A stretch of 64,000 bases of DNA from Planctomycetia bacterium (GTDB lineage: Bacteria > Planctomycetota > Phycisphaerae > UBA1845 > UTPLA1): the NCBI GenBank assembly GCA_015200345.1, contig CP054187.1, positions 2,464,470 through 2,528,469 of the forward strand, in the 5' to 3' direction. Positions within the stretch are counted from its first letter, which is position 1, and each line of letters begins with the position of its first letter. Positions 35,634-45,656 of the stretch are shown in pieces. The notes under the pieces are model-generated. The model saw only the letters and a list, made by a program, of their open reading frames with translations. It was not told where the DNA came from and did no database searches. Position numbers and translations under genes: made by a program.

Positions 35634-38600
35634 CTACTCAATGGCAAGCGTTCCATACACCGTCCAGGTGTAGCTTTGCTCGTCGAGATTTCCACAGTTG
35701 CCGCTCTTGCTCCACGAATAAGTGTTGGCAGTCGCGCTGGGCGGCGTGAACGAGGTGTTGTCGCTGACGTCGATGGACCCGGCGAATCCGCAATCGCAGC
35801 CGGCCGGTCCGTAACGCAGCGAGGCATCCGCGCCGTCATCAATCTCCTGAACGAACCCGGCTACCTGGAGCGACTGGCCGTAACGGACAATGTAGGCGTT
35901 TGCGATGCTGACGCCGACGTTGTAGCTGCCATCGACGAGCAGATACCCGTCGCCGTTGATGCAGCCCTCGTCATCGCCCGAGCCGCAGGCCGGGTAACCC
36001 AGGTTGTTCTGATGGGCGACGGTGCTGAAGCTGGCGTCGGCCGGTCCCTTGATGCGCAACTGGAAGTTGAACTCGCCATCGTTGTCGAGGGCATCGCAGT
36101 CGCCGTTGATCTCGACGATGGTGTAAGTGAAGGTGTACTTCTGGTCGCGCCAGAGCGGGCTGCGGCAGTTGGCGCCGGCGCAGATCGCCCCTTCGGCGCT
36201 GTCGATGGTTCCATCGCCGTCGGTGTCGGAGAGGTTGGGGTTGGTCAGGTTGGCCAGCTCGGTGCCGTCGTTCCAGCCATCGGTATCGGAGTTGGGGTCG
36301 AGCGGGTCGGAGCGCACGTTGACGGCGAGGGCCCCATCGACGCTGACGTTCCAGCCGACATCGAGCTCGACGTTGTCGTTGACGCCGTCGCCGTCGGTGT
36401 CGGTCCGGTTGAGATTGGTACCGAGCTTGCGCGAGCCGAAGTCGTCGAGCACCTGGAGGGTGAAGTTGCAGTTGTCCGCATCGGCGCAGGCGAGCTGGAA
36501 CTCGCCCCAGCCGGCGTTGAAGTTGCCGCACGGGTCGGCGACGGAAATGCAGGTCGTGGGTCCGTTGAATTCGTTGAAGTCCGAGAGGCCGTCGCCGTCG
36601 GTGTCGACGTTCCTGGGATTGCTGCCGAGGATGTGTTCGAGGAGGTCGGGCAGCCGATCGTCGTCGCTGTCGGGATCGAACGGGTCGGAGGTGACGAGCA
36701 CGTCCACGCCGTTGATCGACGCCATGAAGCCGTTGACCTCGAAGAAATCGGCCACGCCGTCGCCGTCGGCGTCACGGTACTGCGCGCCGTCGGCGGGGTT
36801 GTTGGGGTTGATTTTGAGTTTCTTTTCGGCGCCGTCGAGAATGCCGTCGCCGTCGGTGTCGCGATTGAGCGGATCGGTGGCGTAGCCTTCCACGGAGAGT
36901 CCGGCGCTGGTGATGATGCAGCCGGTCACGACGGGATGGGCCGCGGCCACGAAGTCATCGCCGCCGGGTGTGGTGTCCAGGGCGAGGTTGGCGCCGGGGA
37001 GCACCACGATGCTGCCCTTGGTGAAACCGGCCGCGCCGCCGAGGTAGACGTCGTCGCCCGCCGCGGTGGTTTCGGCGATGCCGTTTCCGCCATCGAGGAT
37101 GGCGAGTCCGCTGTAGAGGGGCACGTTGAAGACGAGCAGGCCGCTTTGCTCGTTGATGTTGTAGCCGGTCAGCTCCTCGTAATCGGTGAGGCCGTCTTCG
37201 TCGGTGTCACGTTGACGCGGGTCGATCTTGCAGTCGCGCTCCTCGTGGTCAAAGAGCTGATCGCCGTCGGAATCGGGCTGGACGGGGTCGGAGTAGACCT
37301 TGCGAGCGGGTTGTCCTTCGACGGAGACGGTCCAGCCTTCCTTGATTTCCTGGTAATCGGTGAGCAGATCGAAGGGGACGAGTCCGCCGCCGACGCCGGG
37401 TCCGGGGCAGGTCCCGTCGTACGTGGGGGTGGAGACGTTGTCATCGGGGCATCCGTCGGTGTTGGGGTTCTTGTCGGAGCTGCCGTACATGAATTCTTCC
37501 TGGGCATAGACTTGGTCGGAGTCCTTGTCCTGGACGAAGGCGAAGGCGAACTGGTCATTGGCCCGCAGGACGATGTCGTTGAAGTTCGGAGCGTTGTCTT
37601 CGAGCGCGCCGTTGGAGAAGACGACCCAGAAGGTGCGCGTTTCGTCGATGGCCAGATCGACGAGGCTGCCCGCCGGAGGGGTGAGCGGGTCATCGAGGAA
37701 TCCGGACTTGGTATTTTTCACGCGCGTGAGAATGTCGACCGGCGTCATGACGCCGTCCACGTCGCGCATGACCTGGGTCACTTCATAGCCGGTTCCGCCG
37801 ACGTAGTCATCTCCTTCGGGCGTGGTGTCGAGGACACCGTTGGGTCCGGCGGTGATGAGCACTTGATCGATGGCGGCTGCGGAGCCCGGCGCTTTGACCT
37901 GCACGTCGTCGCCGGCCTTGGTGGTGTCGCAGATCATGTTCCCGCCGTCGCGGATGACGTTGCCGAACTTGAGTTTGAGGATGTCTTGCAGGGCGTAGGC
38001 CATGGTGATGCCGTTGGAGCGGCCTTCGGCGTCGAAGGTGCTGTTCGTGGCCACGCGGAAGGACTCGACGGTGCCGTCGCCGTAGTCGATGGAGATGCCG
38101 GCGGTGCGGTCGAAGACGGACTGGGAGGTGAAGGCGAAGTTACGACCGAGTTCATCGGTGATGTCGAAGTTGGCAAGCTTGAGGATCAGGCCGCGCGGGT
38201 TCTTCATCAGGTCCTGCACCTGCTGGGGGAAGACCTGGACGGCCTGGAAGACGAAGGGTCCGCGTTCGGAGACGAGCCCCAGCGGACCGAGGTTGATCGG
38301 GCCGAGGTTCGGGTTCTGCGGGCGCAGGGAGGCAACGGGGAGGAACTGCTTTCGGTTCTGCGGGTTCTGCTGGAGCGCGGTGACTTCGAGGTTGTCGATG
38401 GTGAAGGCGATGGAGGAGACGTTCTGGATGGTGACATCGACGAGCACCGAGGCGCCGACCACTTCGCGCGTCACGCTTCGTGAGACATCCACGGTGGCAC
38501 TGGTGCTCAACGATTGCTCGAAGGCCTGCTCGGAAGATTCTTTGGATTCCTCGCTGACGGTGGTGGTGTGACCCTGCTCGAAGCCGGCCTTGAGGCCGAA

Positions 38601-40211
38601 GGTGTTCTTGAATCCGCCGCCCTTGGGGATGTCGACGGAGACTTCGAGTTCGTTGCTGACTTCGATGGAGGCCTTGGTGCTGTCTTCGTCGCTGGTGGAG
38701 AGCGTGGTTTCGCTGCCTTTGGTCAGGGTGGAGCCTTTGGATTCGGTGACGGTCTGGGAATTGCCCATGGCGTCGGTGTAGCTGAATCGCACATCGAGAT
38801 TGAGCGCGATGTTGCCGATCGAGATGCGCGGCTTGGGCAGATCGCTGATGCGCGGGTTGCGATTCGTCGTGGTGATCTCATCGGAATCGGAGATCTGATC
38901 GCCGTCGGTGTCGGCGAGAATGGGTGAGGTCTTGAAGTAGAGATCGAGCGAGTCGGACAAGCCGTCCTGATCGCTGTCCTGGTCGGTGGGGTCGCTGTAC
39001 CAGTCGTTCCATTCGGGTGCGTCCTGCACCTGGTCGCCGTCGGTGTCCTTGCTCCGCGGGTCGATGCCGATGGCCTTTTCATCGGCGTCGGATAGCCCGT
39101 CGTTGTCGCTGTCGGCCCGCGTCGGGTCGCTGGTGACATCGCGTGACACGACCTGCCCGTTGGTCAGCCGCACGAACACGACCCAGCCGCGCTGTTCTTC
39201 GTTGTCGGACAGGCCGTCGCCGTCGGTGTCGGGTCCGCCGTCGATCGGCGGTGTGCCGGCGAAGGTCGCCTGGGTCGGGTTGACGAGAATATCCGGCGGG
39301 GCAAGGGGGTTGCCGTCGACGTCTTTGATGTTGGTGACGGTGAGCAGATAGGTCAATTCGTTCTGGGGGAACGTGGTGAGACTCACCGACGTGCCGTCGT
39401 CTGACGGAACCGCCGCGGTGACGAGCAGCGCGCCGGCCTCGGGCTGGACGTTGAGCTGCACGATGCTGTAGTTCGAGGGGTCCGCGGCGCCGGCATCGAC
39501 CGATTCGTTGAACGTGACACGCACGCTGGTGTTGCCGGTGGAGACGGCGCTGACCACGCGCGGACCGCCGGGCATGCGGACCGGCGACTGCTGATAGACA
39601 AATGCATCGTTGAGAGTCAGGGTGTTCCCGTCCGGTCGAATGAGCACGACGTTGACGACGCCGGCGCCCTGCGCGGGCGCGTCCACCGAGAGGACGCTGG
39701 AGTTGACGACGGCGACGTTTGTGCCGAGGAAGCCGCCGAACAGGACGACCATGCCCGGTTCAAAGTTGCTGCCGACGATCGTCACGCGCGTGCCGCCGAG
39801 GGTCGCGCCGGTGTTGGGTGCGATGCTGGTGAACTCCATCGGGGGCAGTCCGACCTGCGGCTCGATGTAGGTGAACGCCTGCGGCAGGATGACGGTAATC
39901 ACGCCGTTTGTGCGGAACTTCACGTCAACGGTGCCGGCTGCGTGCGCCGGCGTGGTGACGGTGAGCAAGCCGGAGTTGATATAGTTCACGGTCGGCGAGG
40001 CCGTCTCGTCGAACAGCACAGCGGTCTCCGGCGTGAAGTTCTGCCCGATGATGGTCACTTCGGTCCCGCCGGTGGTCGGCCCGCTCACCGGGGAGAGTTT
40101 TAATGAGTTGTCCAGCGAGAACGTGCAGCCGTCGCCGGTCATGCCGGCGGTGACGGTGACCGCAACAACCAGGAATGCAACCGCGACGATTCGAAGACGA
40201 GACCGACTCAT
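35634..40211 (-). CDS. Giant secreted protein with IPT/TIG domains and thrombospondin type 3 repeats
   Basis: A 1525-residue protein. A signal sequence (residues 1-28) ends at TGDGC. Two or more IPT/TIG beta domains follow ([40 protein letters not shown]), then a Big_5-like domain with [18 protein letters not shown]. Many calcium-binding TSP3 segments ([33 protein letters not shown]) alternate with beta regions, including a middle domain near residues 460-700 that is Ser/Thr-rich. It is likely a surface or extracellular scaffold or adhesin. It shares repeat type with the neighbouring 330-residue protein. GGAG precedes the ATG. Confidence 0.85.
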   Translation of the reverse strand: MSRSRLRIVAVAFLVVAVTVTAGMTGDGCTFSLDNSLKLSPVSGPTTGGTEVTIIGQNFTPETAVLFDETASPTVNYINSGLLTVTTPAHAAGTVDVKFRTNGVITVILPQAFTYIEPQVGLPPMEFTSIAPNTGATLGGTRVTIVGSNFEPGMVVLFGGFLGTNVAVVNSSVLSVDAPAQGAGVVNVVLIRPDGNTLTLNDAFVYQQSPVRMPGGPRVVSAVSTGNTSVRVTFNESVDAGAADPSNYSIVQLNVQPEAGALLVTAAVPSDDGTSVSLTTFPQNELTYLLTVTNIKDVDGNPLAPPDILVNPTQATFAGTPPIDGGPDTDGDGLSDNEEQRGWVVFVRLTNGQVVSRDVTSDPTRADSDNDGLSDADEKAIGIDPRSKDTDGDQVQDAPEWNDWYSDPTDQDSDQDGLSDSLDLYFKTSPILADTDGDQISDSDEITTTNRNPRISDLPKPRISIGNIALNLDVRFSYTDAMGNSQTVTESKGSTLTKGSETTLSTSDEDSTKASIEVSNELEVSVDIPKGGGFKNTFGLKAGFEQGHTTTVSEESKESSEQAFEQSLSTSATVDVSRSVTREVVGASVLVDVTIQNVSSIAFTIDNLEVTALQQNPQNRKQFLPVASLRPQNPNLGPINLGPLGLVSERGPFVFQAVQVFPQQVQDLMKNPRGLILKLANFDITDELGRNFAFTSQSVFDRTAGISIDYGDGTVESFRVATNSTFDAEGRSNGITMAYALQDILKLKFGNVIRDGGNMICDTTKAGDDVQVKAPGSAAAIDQVLITAGPNGVLDTTPEGDDYVGGTGYEVTQVMRDVDGVMTPVDILTRVKNTKSGFLDDPLTPPAGSLVDLAIDETRTFWVVFSNGALEDNAPNFNDIVLRANDQFAFAFVQDKDSDQVYAQEEFMYGSSDKNPNTDGCPDDNVSTPTYDGTCPGPGVGGGLVPFDLLTDYQEIKEGWTVSVEGQPARKVYSDPVQPDSDGDQLFDHEERDCKIDPRQRDTDEDGLTDYEELTGYNINEQSGLLVFNVPLYSGLAILDGGNGIAETTAAGDDVYLGGAAGFTKGSIVVLPGANLALDTTPGGDDFVAAAHPVVTGCIITSAGLSVEGYATDPLNRDTDGDGILDGAEKKLKINPNNPADGAQYRDADGDGVADFFEVNGFMASINGVDVLVTSDPFDPDSDDDRLPDLLEHILGSNPRNVDTDGDGLSDFNEFNGPTTCISVADPCGNFNAGWGEFQLACADADNCNFTLQVLDDFGSRKLGTNLNRTDTDGDGVNDNVELDVGWNVSVDGALAVNVRSDPLDPNSDTDGWNDGTELANLTNPNLSDTDGDGTIDSAEGAICAGANCRSPLWRDQKYTFTYTIVEINGDCDALDNDGEFNFQLRIKGPADASFSTVAHQNNLGYPACGSGDDEGCINGDGYLLVDGSYNVGVSIANAYIVRYGQSLQVAGFVQEIDDGADASLRYGPAGCDCGFAGSIDVSDNTSFTPPSATANTYSWSKSGNCGNLDEQSYTWTVYGTLAIE

Positions 40212-40558
40212 AAAGACTCCCTCCGCGGCCCGGCGCGTTGATTACGCGCGGACCGACCCGCGTTTAAAATCGAGACAGGCGAAAAGGAGGAGCTGAAAAT
40301 CAGTGAGCTGGCACTGACCTGGCCGGAAACGGTCGCGGTGGCAAGGCGCGCGGAAAGAAGATTACCCCTCTCCTGCTTCCTGTCTTCGGTCTCATTTTAA
40401 CGCGTTGCGGTCAAAGTGTCACTATTAAACCCTGCAAGTCGCGCATCCGAATTGCAGATGGCCCGGCCACGCGGACCGGCTGTCCCCATAAAAGGGTGGG
40501 GTCCAAAATTTCCGGGGAGCAGTGGGAGTTCGTGAGCGGGCAGATTGGCGTGATGGGG
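40212..40558. other. Gap between the giant secreted protein and the tmk-like cluster
   Basis: About 350 bp with no supported gene. It holds GC-rich inverted stretches around 40455-40490 (ccggccacgcggaccgg) and the sequence CCCCATAAAAGGGTGGGG near 40485-40502, a partial inverted repeat that might be a remnant of a mobile-element end, though nothing else supports that. Promoters for the minus-strand secreted-protein gene should lie here but none is clear. Confidence 0.35.
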
Positions 40559-41446
40559 TCACTCAAGGTCGCGCACGGGCTGCGGCGCGGGTCGCCCGGT
40601 GGTCGAAGGAATGGGATTCGCACGCATGGATTCCTCCGGTGTCGTGCCCGGGGCGGCATCGGACGCGACGATTCCGGTGTTTTGCACCGGCGTGTCGAAC
40701 GGGAGCAGATCGGCCCCGGTGAGCAGCCCTCCCGGCGAGAGACTCGCGGCGCCGAAGCCCCGCTGCTGGAAACACTCGGCCACGATTTGGCGGATCTGGT
40801 CCTGTAACCGCTCGGGCTGGATGCGCGCGTTGAGCGTATGAAAGCCGAACTCCTCGGCCATCTGGTTGTATTCCTTGATGAGCAGGTTCTGGTAGCGTTT
40901 GAAGCTGTCGTAGGGGTCGTCCCCCATGGCCATGTCCATGCCCGATTCAAAGTAGTCGATCGGGCCACGCACCATGACCCGCCGGATCAGCGTCGTGATG
41001 TCCAGCTTGAGATAGAGCACCAGGTGCGGCTTGGGCGCGAACCCGAAGAGATCGCGCACCCACTGGCGATCCGTTCCGCGGACCGTGTCCCGCGCGAAGG
41101 CGGTGAAAACGTAGCGATCGGCGAGAACAACGAAACCGCTCCGCAGGGCGGGGAGGATTTCCTTTTCCAGCCGGTCCGCGAAATCGGCGGCGTAGATCAG
41201 CGAATACGTCCACCGGTTCAGCATCCGGCCTTCCTTGGCCTCGGTGATCGTGCGCCCGATGAGGCGGCTGCGCGTCCAGCCGGTCTCGACGACGCCGTAG
41301 CCCTGCACTTCGAGCCACTCGCGGAGCATGGCGATCTGCGTCGTGCGGCCGACGCCGTCGGTGCCCTCGATGGTGATGAGGATTCCGGGGTAATCGGCGG
41401 GTTCGATGTACGGCAGGCCTTCGCCGAAGAATTGAAGCTGACTCAT
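40559..41446 (-). CDS. Thymidylate-kinase-like P-loop protein with Arg in place of the Walker A Lys
   Basis: A 295-residue TMPK-family protein. The P-loop reads EGTDGVGRTTQ, so Arg34 takes the place of the normally essential lysine. The family's ADRYVFTAFARD (DR motif) and FAPKPHLVLYLKLD segments are kept. A C-terminal tail of about 65 residues is low-complexity Pro/Thr/Ser-rich. It overlaps the upstream TMPK-like gene by 4 bp (ATGA), suggesting coupled synthesis and perhaps a heteromer. Arg at this site might abolish or change nucleotide phosphoryl transfer; a non-catalytic partner role is an inference. Confidence 0.85.
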   Translation of the reverse strand: MSQLQFFGEGLPYIEPADYPGILITIEGTDGVGRTTQIAMLREWLEVQGYGVVETGWTRSRLIGRTITEAKEGRMLNRWTYSLIYAADFADRLEKEILPALRSGFVVLADRYVFTAFARDTVRGTDRQWVRDLFGFAPKPHLVLYLKLDITTLIRRVMVRGPIDYFESGMDMAMGDDPYDSFKRYQNLLIKEYNQMAEEFGFHTLNARIQPERLQDQIRQIVAECFQQRGFGAASLSPGGLLTGADLLPFDTPVQNTGIVASDAAPGTTPEESMRANPIPSTTGRPAPQPVRDLE

Positions 41447-42141
41447 GCGATCCTCGGATTCTTGTCGTAGTGTCCCAGTCTTCGTTCGATCTCGATTCGG
41501 ACCTGGCGTTGTTGATCGGCAATGTTCCGGCTCGCGTCGATGACCACGAACTGATTCTCGCTCGCCATGCGATCGTATTCATCGAGAATCCGCCCCTGGA
41601 AGATTTTGAAGCTCTCCAGCGGAACGGGGTGCAGTTTCAGGTCCATGCCGGCTTCGAAGTCCTTAAGCACCTGGCGTGCCATGGTGATGCGCTGCACCGA
41701 TACTTCGATGGGCACCTTGAAGTACAGCGCGATGTCCGGCTTGGGAGCGAACCGGTACACCTTTCGCACCCAGAGCGGGTCGCAGCCGCGCACCACGTCA
41801 CGCGCGTAAGCCGTGAAGACGTACCGGTCGGCCAGGACGATCATCCCCGCTTTGAGCGGCGGCACGATGTTGGTGACCATGCGATGCGCGAAGTCCGTCG
41901 CGTGCAGCAGGCTGAAGGTCGTCGGCGTGAGGCTATGTTGTTTCTTGCCCTTCTTGGTGGTTTTCTTCACGAGGTCGGCCGAGTTCCACTCGGTGAAGAA
42001 GACGTTGTAACCGGCTGCTTGCAGCCAGCGCTGGACGAGGCGGATCTGGGTGCTCTTGCCCGAACCGTCGATGCCTTCGACGATGATGAGTCGGCCCGGG
42101 TAATTGTGCGGGCTAAGCATGCTTTCAATCGCGGGGGTCAT
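41443..42141 (-). CDS. Thymidylate-kinase-like P-loop nucleotide kinase
   Basis: A 232-residue protein with an intact TMPK P-loop (VEGIDGSGKSTQ, about 22-32), a basic KKTTKKGKKQH insert near residue 65, LADRYVFTAYARD, and FAPKPDIALYFKVP in the position of the family's PDLtllLD. Helical C-terminus ends near RIEIERRLG. The family makes dTDP from dTMP, but divergence in the LD motif and the polyphosphate-gene context leave the substrate open. It overlaps ppx by 4 bp at the start and the second kinase-like gene by 4 bp at the end. Confidence 0.85.
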   Translation of the reverse strand: MTPAIESMLSPHNYPGRLIIVEGIDGSGKSTQIRLVQRWLQAAGYNVFFTEWNSADLVKKTTKKGKKQHSLTPTTFSLLHATDFAHRMVTNIVPPLKAGMIVLADRYVFTAYARDVVRGCDPLWVRKVYRFAPKPDIALYFKVPIEVSVQRITMARQVLKDFEAGMDLKLHPVPLESFKIFQGRILDEYDRMASENQFVVIDASRNIADQQRQVRIEIERRLGHYDKNPRIA

Positions 42142-43991
42142 GAGAGGGGGTCTCCGGGACTGAACGGGTCGTTTGGCAGAATCGGCGGTGGTTGCGAAGC
42201 GGGTTCGGTCTGGCCGCGGCGTTGGGCGGTCTTGTTCACGTCGGTGATGTGCGGCGCCGGGGCATCGGGCGAGGGCGTCACGGCAAACCGCAAGGCTCGA
42301 TGGAATTCGCGTTCGAACATCTCGGCTTTGTGCCGTGCCGTCCACAATTCCAGCTCCACGTCGCGCGGCGTTCGCACGACGATCTCCACGGCATCCGGCA
42401 ACACCCGGCACGTGACGCCCTCGACCACGTTGTAGTGCGTGCGGTCCAGCGCGTTCGCAATCCGCAGTATCGCCGCGAGCTTGCGCACCACGGGGCGATC
42501 CTTGCGGCACAACCGCTTCCAGGTGTAATGGTTCTTGCGCGGGCGGCCCTTGCGATGGTAGCGTGCGACGTTCGCCAGAATCTCGATCTCCTGCTCCGTA
42601 AAGCCCTGAAGCCGGCCGTTGCGGATCAGATAATACGAATGCTTGTGGTGCGCATTGTGGCTGATGTGATAGCCGATGTCGTGCAGCAGGCAGGCATGGC
42701 GCAGCAGTTCGCGATGGGCGTCTTCCAGCTCGTGCAACGAGCGCAACTGGTCGAAGAGCATCAGCGCCAGTCGGGCGACCTGTTCGGCGTGAGCTTTGTG
42801 ATAACTGCACCGCTCGGCCAGTTGAATCACACTTCGAGATCGCGGATCGGGCCAGGCAGCGCGGGCCAGTAAGTGCGCTCGATGGCCCGCGATGTGATCG
42901 ATGATGATCCCCTCGCGCATGGCCATGTCGCAGTATTCAAACTCGCTGATCCGGAGCATGCGCATGAGCGTCAGCAGGAGGATCGTCGCCGGGTAAAGGG
43001 TATCGCTGCGGCGCTCGTCCACACCGGGCATGCGCAGGCGGTCTTCGCGCTTCATGGTGCCCAGTTCGCTGCGCAGCTCCTTCAGCGCCGCGCGGCGCAG
43101 CCGCAACTGCATCACCGGGTCGATCTCCGACACGCCTCGCCGGTGAGCACAAACCGTCGCCAGCATTTGAAACGTGCCTGACGTGCCGATGCATCGCGCG
43201 AAGCGCCGCTCGCCGATCTGCTTCACCAGCGGCGCCAGTTGATCCTCGATGTGCCGGCGCATGGCCTTGATCTGACCGGCCGACGGCGGATCGCTTCGCA
43301 AAAACACCTCCGCCAGTCGAAGCGATCCCAGCTTGGCGCTCAAGAGCAGCTCCGGCCGCACGGCGTTTCCGACGATCAGTTCGATGCTGCCCCCGCCGAT
43401 GTCGACGATCAGATTGTCCTGCGTGCCAAGATCGACGGCGTGGCGGACGGCGAGATAGATCAGCCTCGCTTCTTCGTCGACCGAGAGCACGCGGATGTCC
43501 ATGCCCAGCGTCTGTCGGACGGCTTCGACGAAGTCGCCGCCGTTGCGCGCCTCGCGCACAGCGCTCGTGGCGACGGCGCGGACCCGATCAATGCCTTTGA
43601 GCGCCGCCATCTTGCTGAAGCGCGCTAACGCCGCCAGGCCTTCGCTCAATGCGCGCGGGGTCAGGACGTGTTCGACAAAACCGCCCTTGCCGAGCTGCAC
43701 CATCTGCTTGTCGCGCCCGAGGATTCGAAAGTCTCCATCGGGCGAAATCTCCACCATGACGAGGTGAATGCTGTTCGTGCCGATATCGATTGCGCCGAAC
43801 TTGGCCGGCGGCGGTTTGCGAATGACCTGCTGCCGCCGCGCGTCCAGCCCCGGCGCTGCCGAATCGCCGATCGCGCCGGTCGGCGATGTGTCGCCATGGG
43901 TCAGCGGATGCGTCCAGGGTGTCGTGTGTCTGCTCATTCGATTGCGTTGCATGCGTCGCAGCCCGGTAACCGGCGCGACGACTTGGTTCAA
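42138..43991 (-). CDS. ppx: Exopolyphosphatase (Ppx/GppA family)
   Basis: A protein of up to 617 residues. An N-terminal extension of about 60 residues precedes the sugar-kinase/actin-like fold with FGAIDIGTNSIHLVMVEI, AVATSAVREARNG and NLIVDIGGGSIELIVGN, all hallmarks of Ppx/GppA. The C-terminal half has an HD-like helical domain (LRHACLLHDIGYHISHNAHH). It removes terminal phosphate from polyphosphate or pppGpp. The start is uncertain: TTG 43991 overlapping the CHAD stop (TTGA), or ATG 43952 or 43937. It is coupled with the TMPK-like genes and the CHAD gene. Confidence 0.92.
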   Translation of the reverse strand: MNQVVAPVTGLRRMQRNRMSRHTTPWTHPLTHGDTSPTGAIGDSAAPGLDARRQQVIRKPPPAKFGAIDIGTNSIHLVMVEISPDGDFRILGRDKQMVQLGKGGFVEHVLTPRALSEGLAALARFSKMAALKGIDRVRAVATSAVREARNGGDFVEAVRQTLGMDIRVLSVDEEARLIYLAVRHAVDLGTQDNLIVDIGGGSIELIVGNAVRPELLLSAKLGSLRLAEVFLRSDPPSAGQIKAMRRHIEDQLAPLVKQIGERRFARCIGTSGTFQMLATVCAHRRGVSEIDPVMQLRLRRAALKELRSELGTMKREDRLRMPGVDERRSDTLYPATILLLTLMRMLRISEFEYCDMAMREGIIIDHIAGHRAHLLARAAWPDPRSRSVIQLAERCSYHKAHAEQVARLALMLFDQLRSLHELEDAHRELLRHACLLHDIGYHISHNAHHKHSYYLIRNGRLQGFTEQEIEILANVARYHRKGRPRKNHYTWKRLCRKDRPVVRKLAAILRIANALDRTHYNVVEGVTCRVLPDAVEIVVRTPRDVELELWTARHKAEMFEREFHRALRFAVTPSPDAPAPHITDVNKTAQRRGQTEPASQPPPILPNDPFSPGDPLS

Positions 43992-44959
43992 TTATTGACG
44001 GCCGGCGACCCGTTTCGAAGGAACTCCCCATCGGCCGCCAAGCGCGACACGGTGCGCGACGGAATCGCCTCGGCTGCGGGGCGATCCAGCGCCGCCAGCA
44101 CGCGCGGCCACGATGTCTCGATCCGATCCCGATCGGCCTCGGCCACGCGCATGACCCGCGCCGCGATCTCCAGCAGGTCGGCGCAGAGACTGGACATGGA
44201 CGCCATCATTTCGCGATTGGACGCCAGCGCCGTCAGCCAGGCGGCGGCTGTCAACTGATCGTTCCAGTGTCCCAGGAGCGTTTGCGCGTCCGTCAGGTGC
44301 GCGATCATCGCTTCGTGGTCGGCCAGGCCCAGTCGCTGGCGCAATTCGGCGCAATAACGCAGCTTCTTCACGGCGATGCGGGCCGGATGCAGATCGGCCC
44401 CGGCGCCGATCGCGCCGGCCTTCAGCGCTGCCATTCGCCTGGCGAAGTGGCGATCCAGGATCTCAACCGTCGAGGCGCGCACGCGTTGGGTGGACTTTGC
44501 AAACTGCTTGATGGCGGCTTCCACGCGCGCCATGGCCTGCGCCGCATCGCCGGACTGGCAGGACTTCCGGGCACGGCGCCATGCGGAATCGCGCCAGGCG
44601 TCCAGAATCGGCATCAGTCCGGCGCGCTGGTCCGCGCGGATCAGGCCCGATGCTTCGTGCTCGCGAAACGTCTCGCCCAGGACGTCCAGATCACGCAGAT
44701 GACAAAAGGCTTGCCGCATCGCGCGCAGCGCCTTGCGACCCCGGCGGACGCGCTGGGTGCCCAGCGATTTTTCCATCAGGTGCAGAGGCTCGTTCAATCG
44801 CCGCGCCGCCACACGCAAGTCATGCACGTCGCCCGGCTCGCCGGTCTGCCGCGCCGCCGACCAGGCGCGATTCAGCCGTCGCACTTGACGCCACGCGAAT
44901 TCCGAGAGCAAGTCCGCCGGACTCGGTTCGAACGTCCTGCCTGTCGCTTTTTTCTTCAT
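43988..44959 (-). CDS. CHAD-domain protein
   Basis: A 323-residue protein with the CHAD signature: an N-terminal VHDLRVAARRLNEPLHLMEK, internal FCHLRDLDVL, LHPARIAVKKLRYCAEL and a conserved basic/His pattern (HDLR, HLRD, KKLRY). CHAD helices form a basic channel that binds inorganic polyphosphate in characterised proteins. No CYTH domain is fused. It sits between sixA and ppx and overlaps ppx by 4 bp if the TTG start is used. A polyphosphate-targeting or sensing role is inferred from domain and context. Confidence 0.93.
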   Translation of the reverse strand: MKKKATGRTFEPSPADLLSEFAWRQVRRLNRAWSAARQTGEPGDVHDLRVAARRLNEPLHLMEKSLGTQRVRRGRKALRAMRQAFCHLRDLDVLGETFREHEASGLIRADQRAGLMPILDAWRDSAWRRARKSCQSGDAAQAMARVEAAIKQFAKSTQRVRASTVEILDRHFARRMAALKAGAIGAGADLHPARIAVKKLRYCAELRQRLGLADHEAMIAHLTDAQTLLGHWNDQLTAAAWLTALASNREMMASMSSLCADLLEIAARVMRVAEADRDRIETSWPRVLAALDRPAAEAIPSRTVSRLAADGEFLRNGSPAVNN

Positions 44960-45029
44960 GGTCCGGTTCCCATGCGATCATAGGCTGGGGCGACTCATCC
45001 AGCCCGCGACGCACAACGGCGCCGATCCG

Positions 45030-45542
45030 TTACGATCGCTTCCGCGCCATCAGTCGTAACTGTTTCGGCGCCAGCAGCCACTGCAACTGCCCGCGGATCG
45101 GCGGCTCGAACGAATCCACCGTGATTGCCGCCATCGAACCCTTCTTGAACCGCACCGCGCCGAACCGGCTGCCCGTCAGCAGGTACGTCGCGAAATCGCC
45201 CAAGTAAGGCTCATGACCCACCAGGGCGACGCACGTCAACGTCGATGCAGCGCGCAATCGTGCCAGCAATTCGTCAAAGCTTCCGCCCGGTTCCAGCTCG
45301 CTCACGGTTCGCATGCCGCACGGCCGCGCCAGCGCCTGGACCAGCAGCTCGGCCGTTTGGACGGCGCGAAGCAACGGACTGGTCCACACTTCGTCGACCG
45401 CGATCTGCAATCGCGCGAAGCCCTGCGCCGCGCGGCGAAACCGACGGATGCCCGCCGGTGTCAGAGGCCGCGCCGCATCGTCCAAGTCCGGCGGGGCATC
45501 GCGCTGCGTGGCGATCCCGTGGCGCACGAGTATCAGCTTCAT
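45030..45542 (-). CDS. sixA: SixA-type phosphohistidine phosphatase
   Basis: A 170-residue histidine-phosphatase superfamily protein. The RHG motif (LILVRHGIA) gives the catalytic His8, LTPAGIRRFRRAAQGF follows, WTSPLLRAVQTAELL carries the phosphate-binding Arg, and LVGHEPYLGDFATYLL is the second histidine motif. In E. coli SixA dephosphorylates phosphohistidine on PTS components. GGGAG lies four bases before the ATG. It is about 70 bp upstream of the CHAD gene in the same direction and is likely the first gene of the polyphosphate-linked cluster. Confidence 0.92.
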   Translation of the reverse strand: MKLILVRHGIATQRDAPPDLDDAARPLTPAGIRRFRRAAQGFARLQIAVDEVWTSPLLRAVQTAELLVQALARPCGMRTVSELEPGGSFDELLARLRAASTLTCVALVGHEPYLGDFATYLLTGSRFGAVRFKKGSMAAITVDSFEPPIRGQLQWLLAPKQLRLMARKRS

Positions 45543-45656
45543 TCGCTCCGCTCCCGGCGGTGATTATACCGGCGGCGTGCGGCTTCGCGCAGGGGGCGCG
45601 GCCAGGCGATTCCGTCGCATTAAGAAAGGATTAATCGCGGTTCGTGCGGTCGAAAC

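Noticed and set aside
35622..38483. 953-residue plus-strand ORF opposite the giant secreted protein
   Set aside because: It is the antisense of Asp/Gly-rich repeats and consists of Val/Gly/Ala/Glu runs with no domain; the minus-strand reading has signal peptide, IPT and TSP3 features.
40485..40535. Insertion-sequence end near CCCCATAAAAGGGTGGGG
   Set aside because: No transposase fragment, target duplication or second end is visible.
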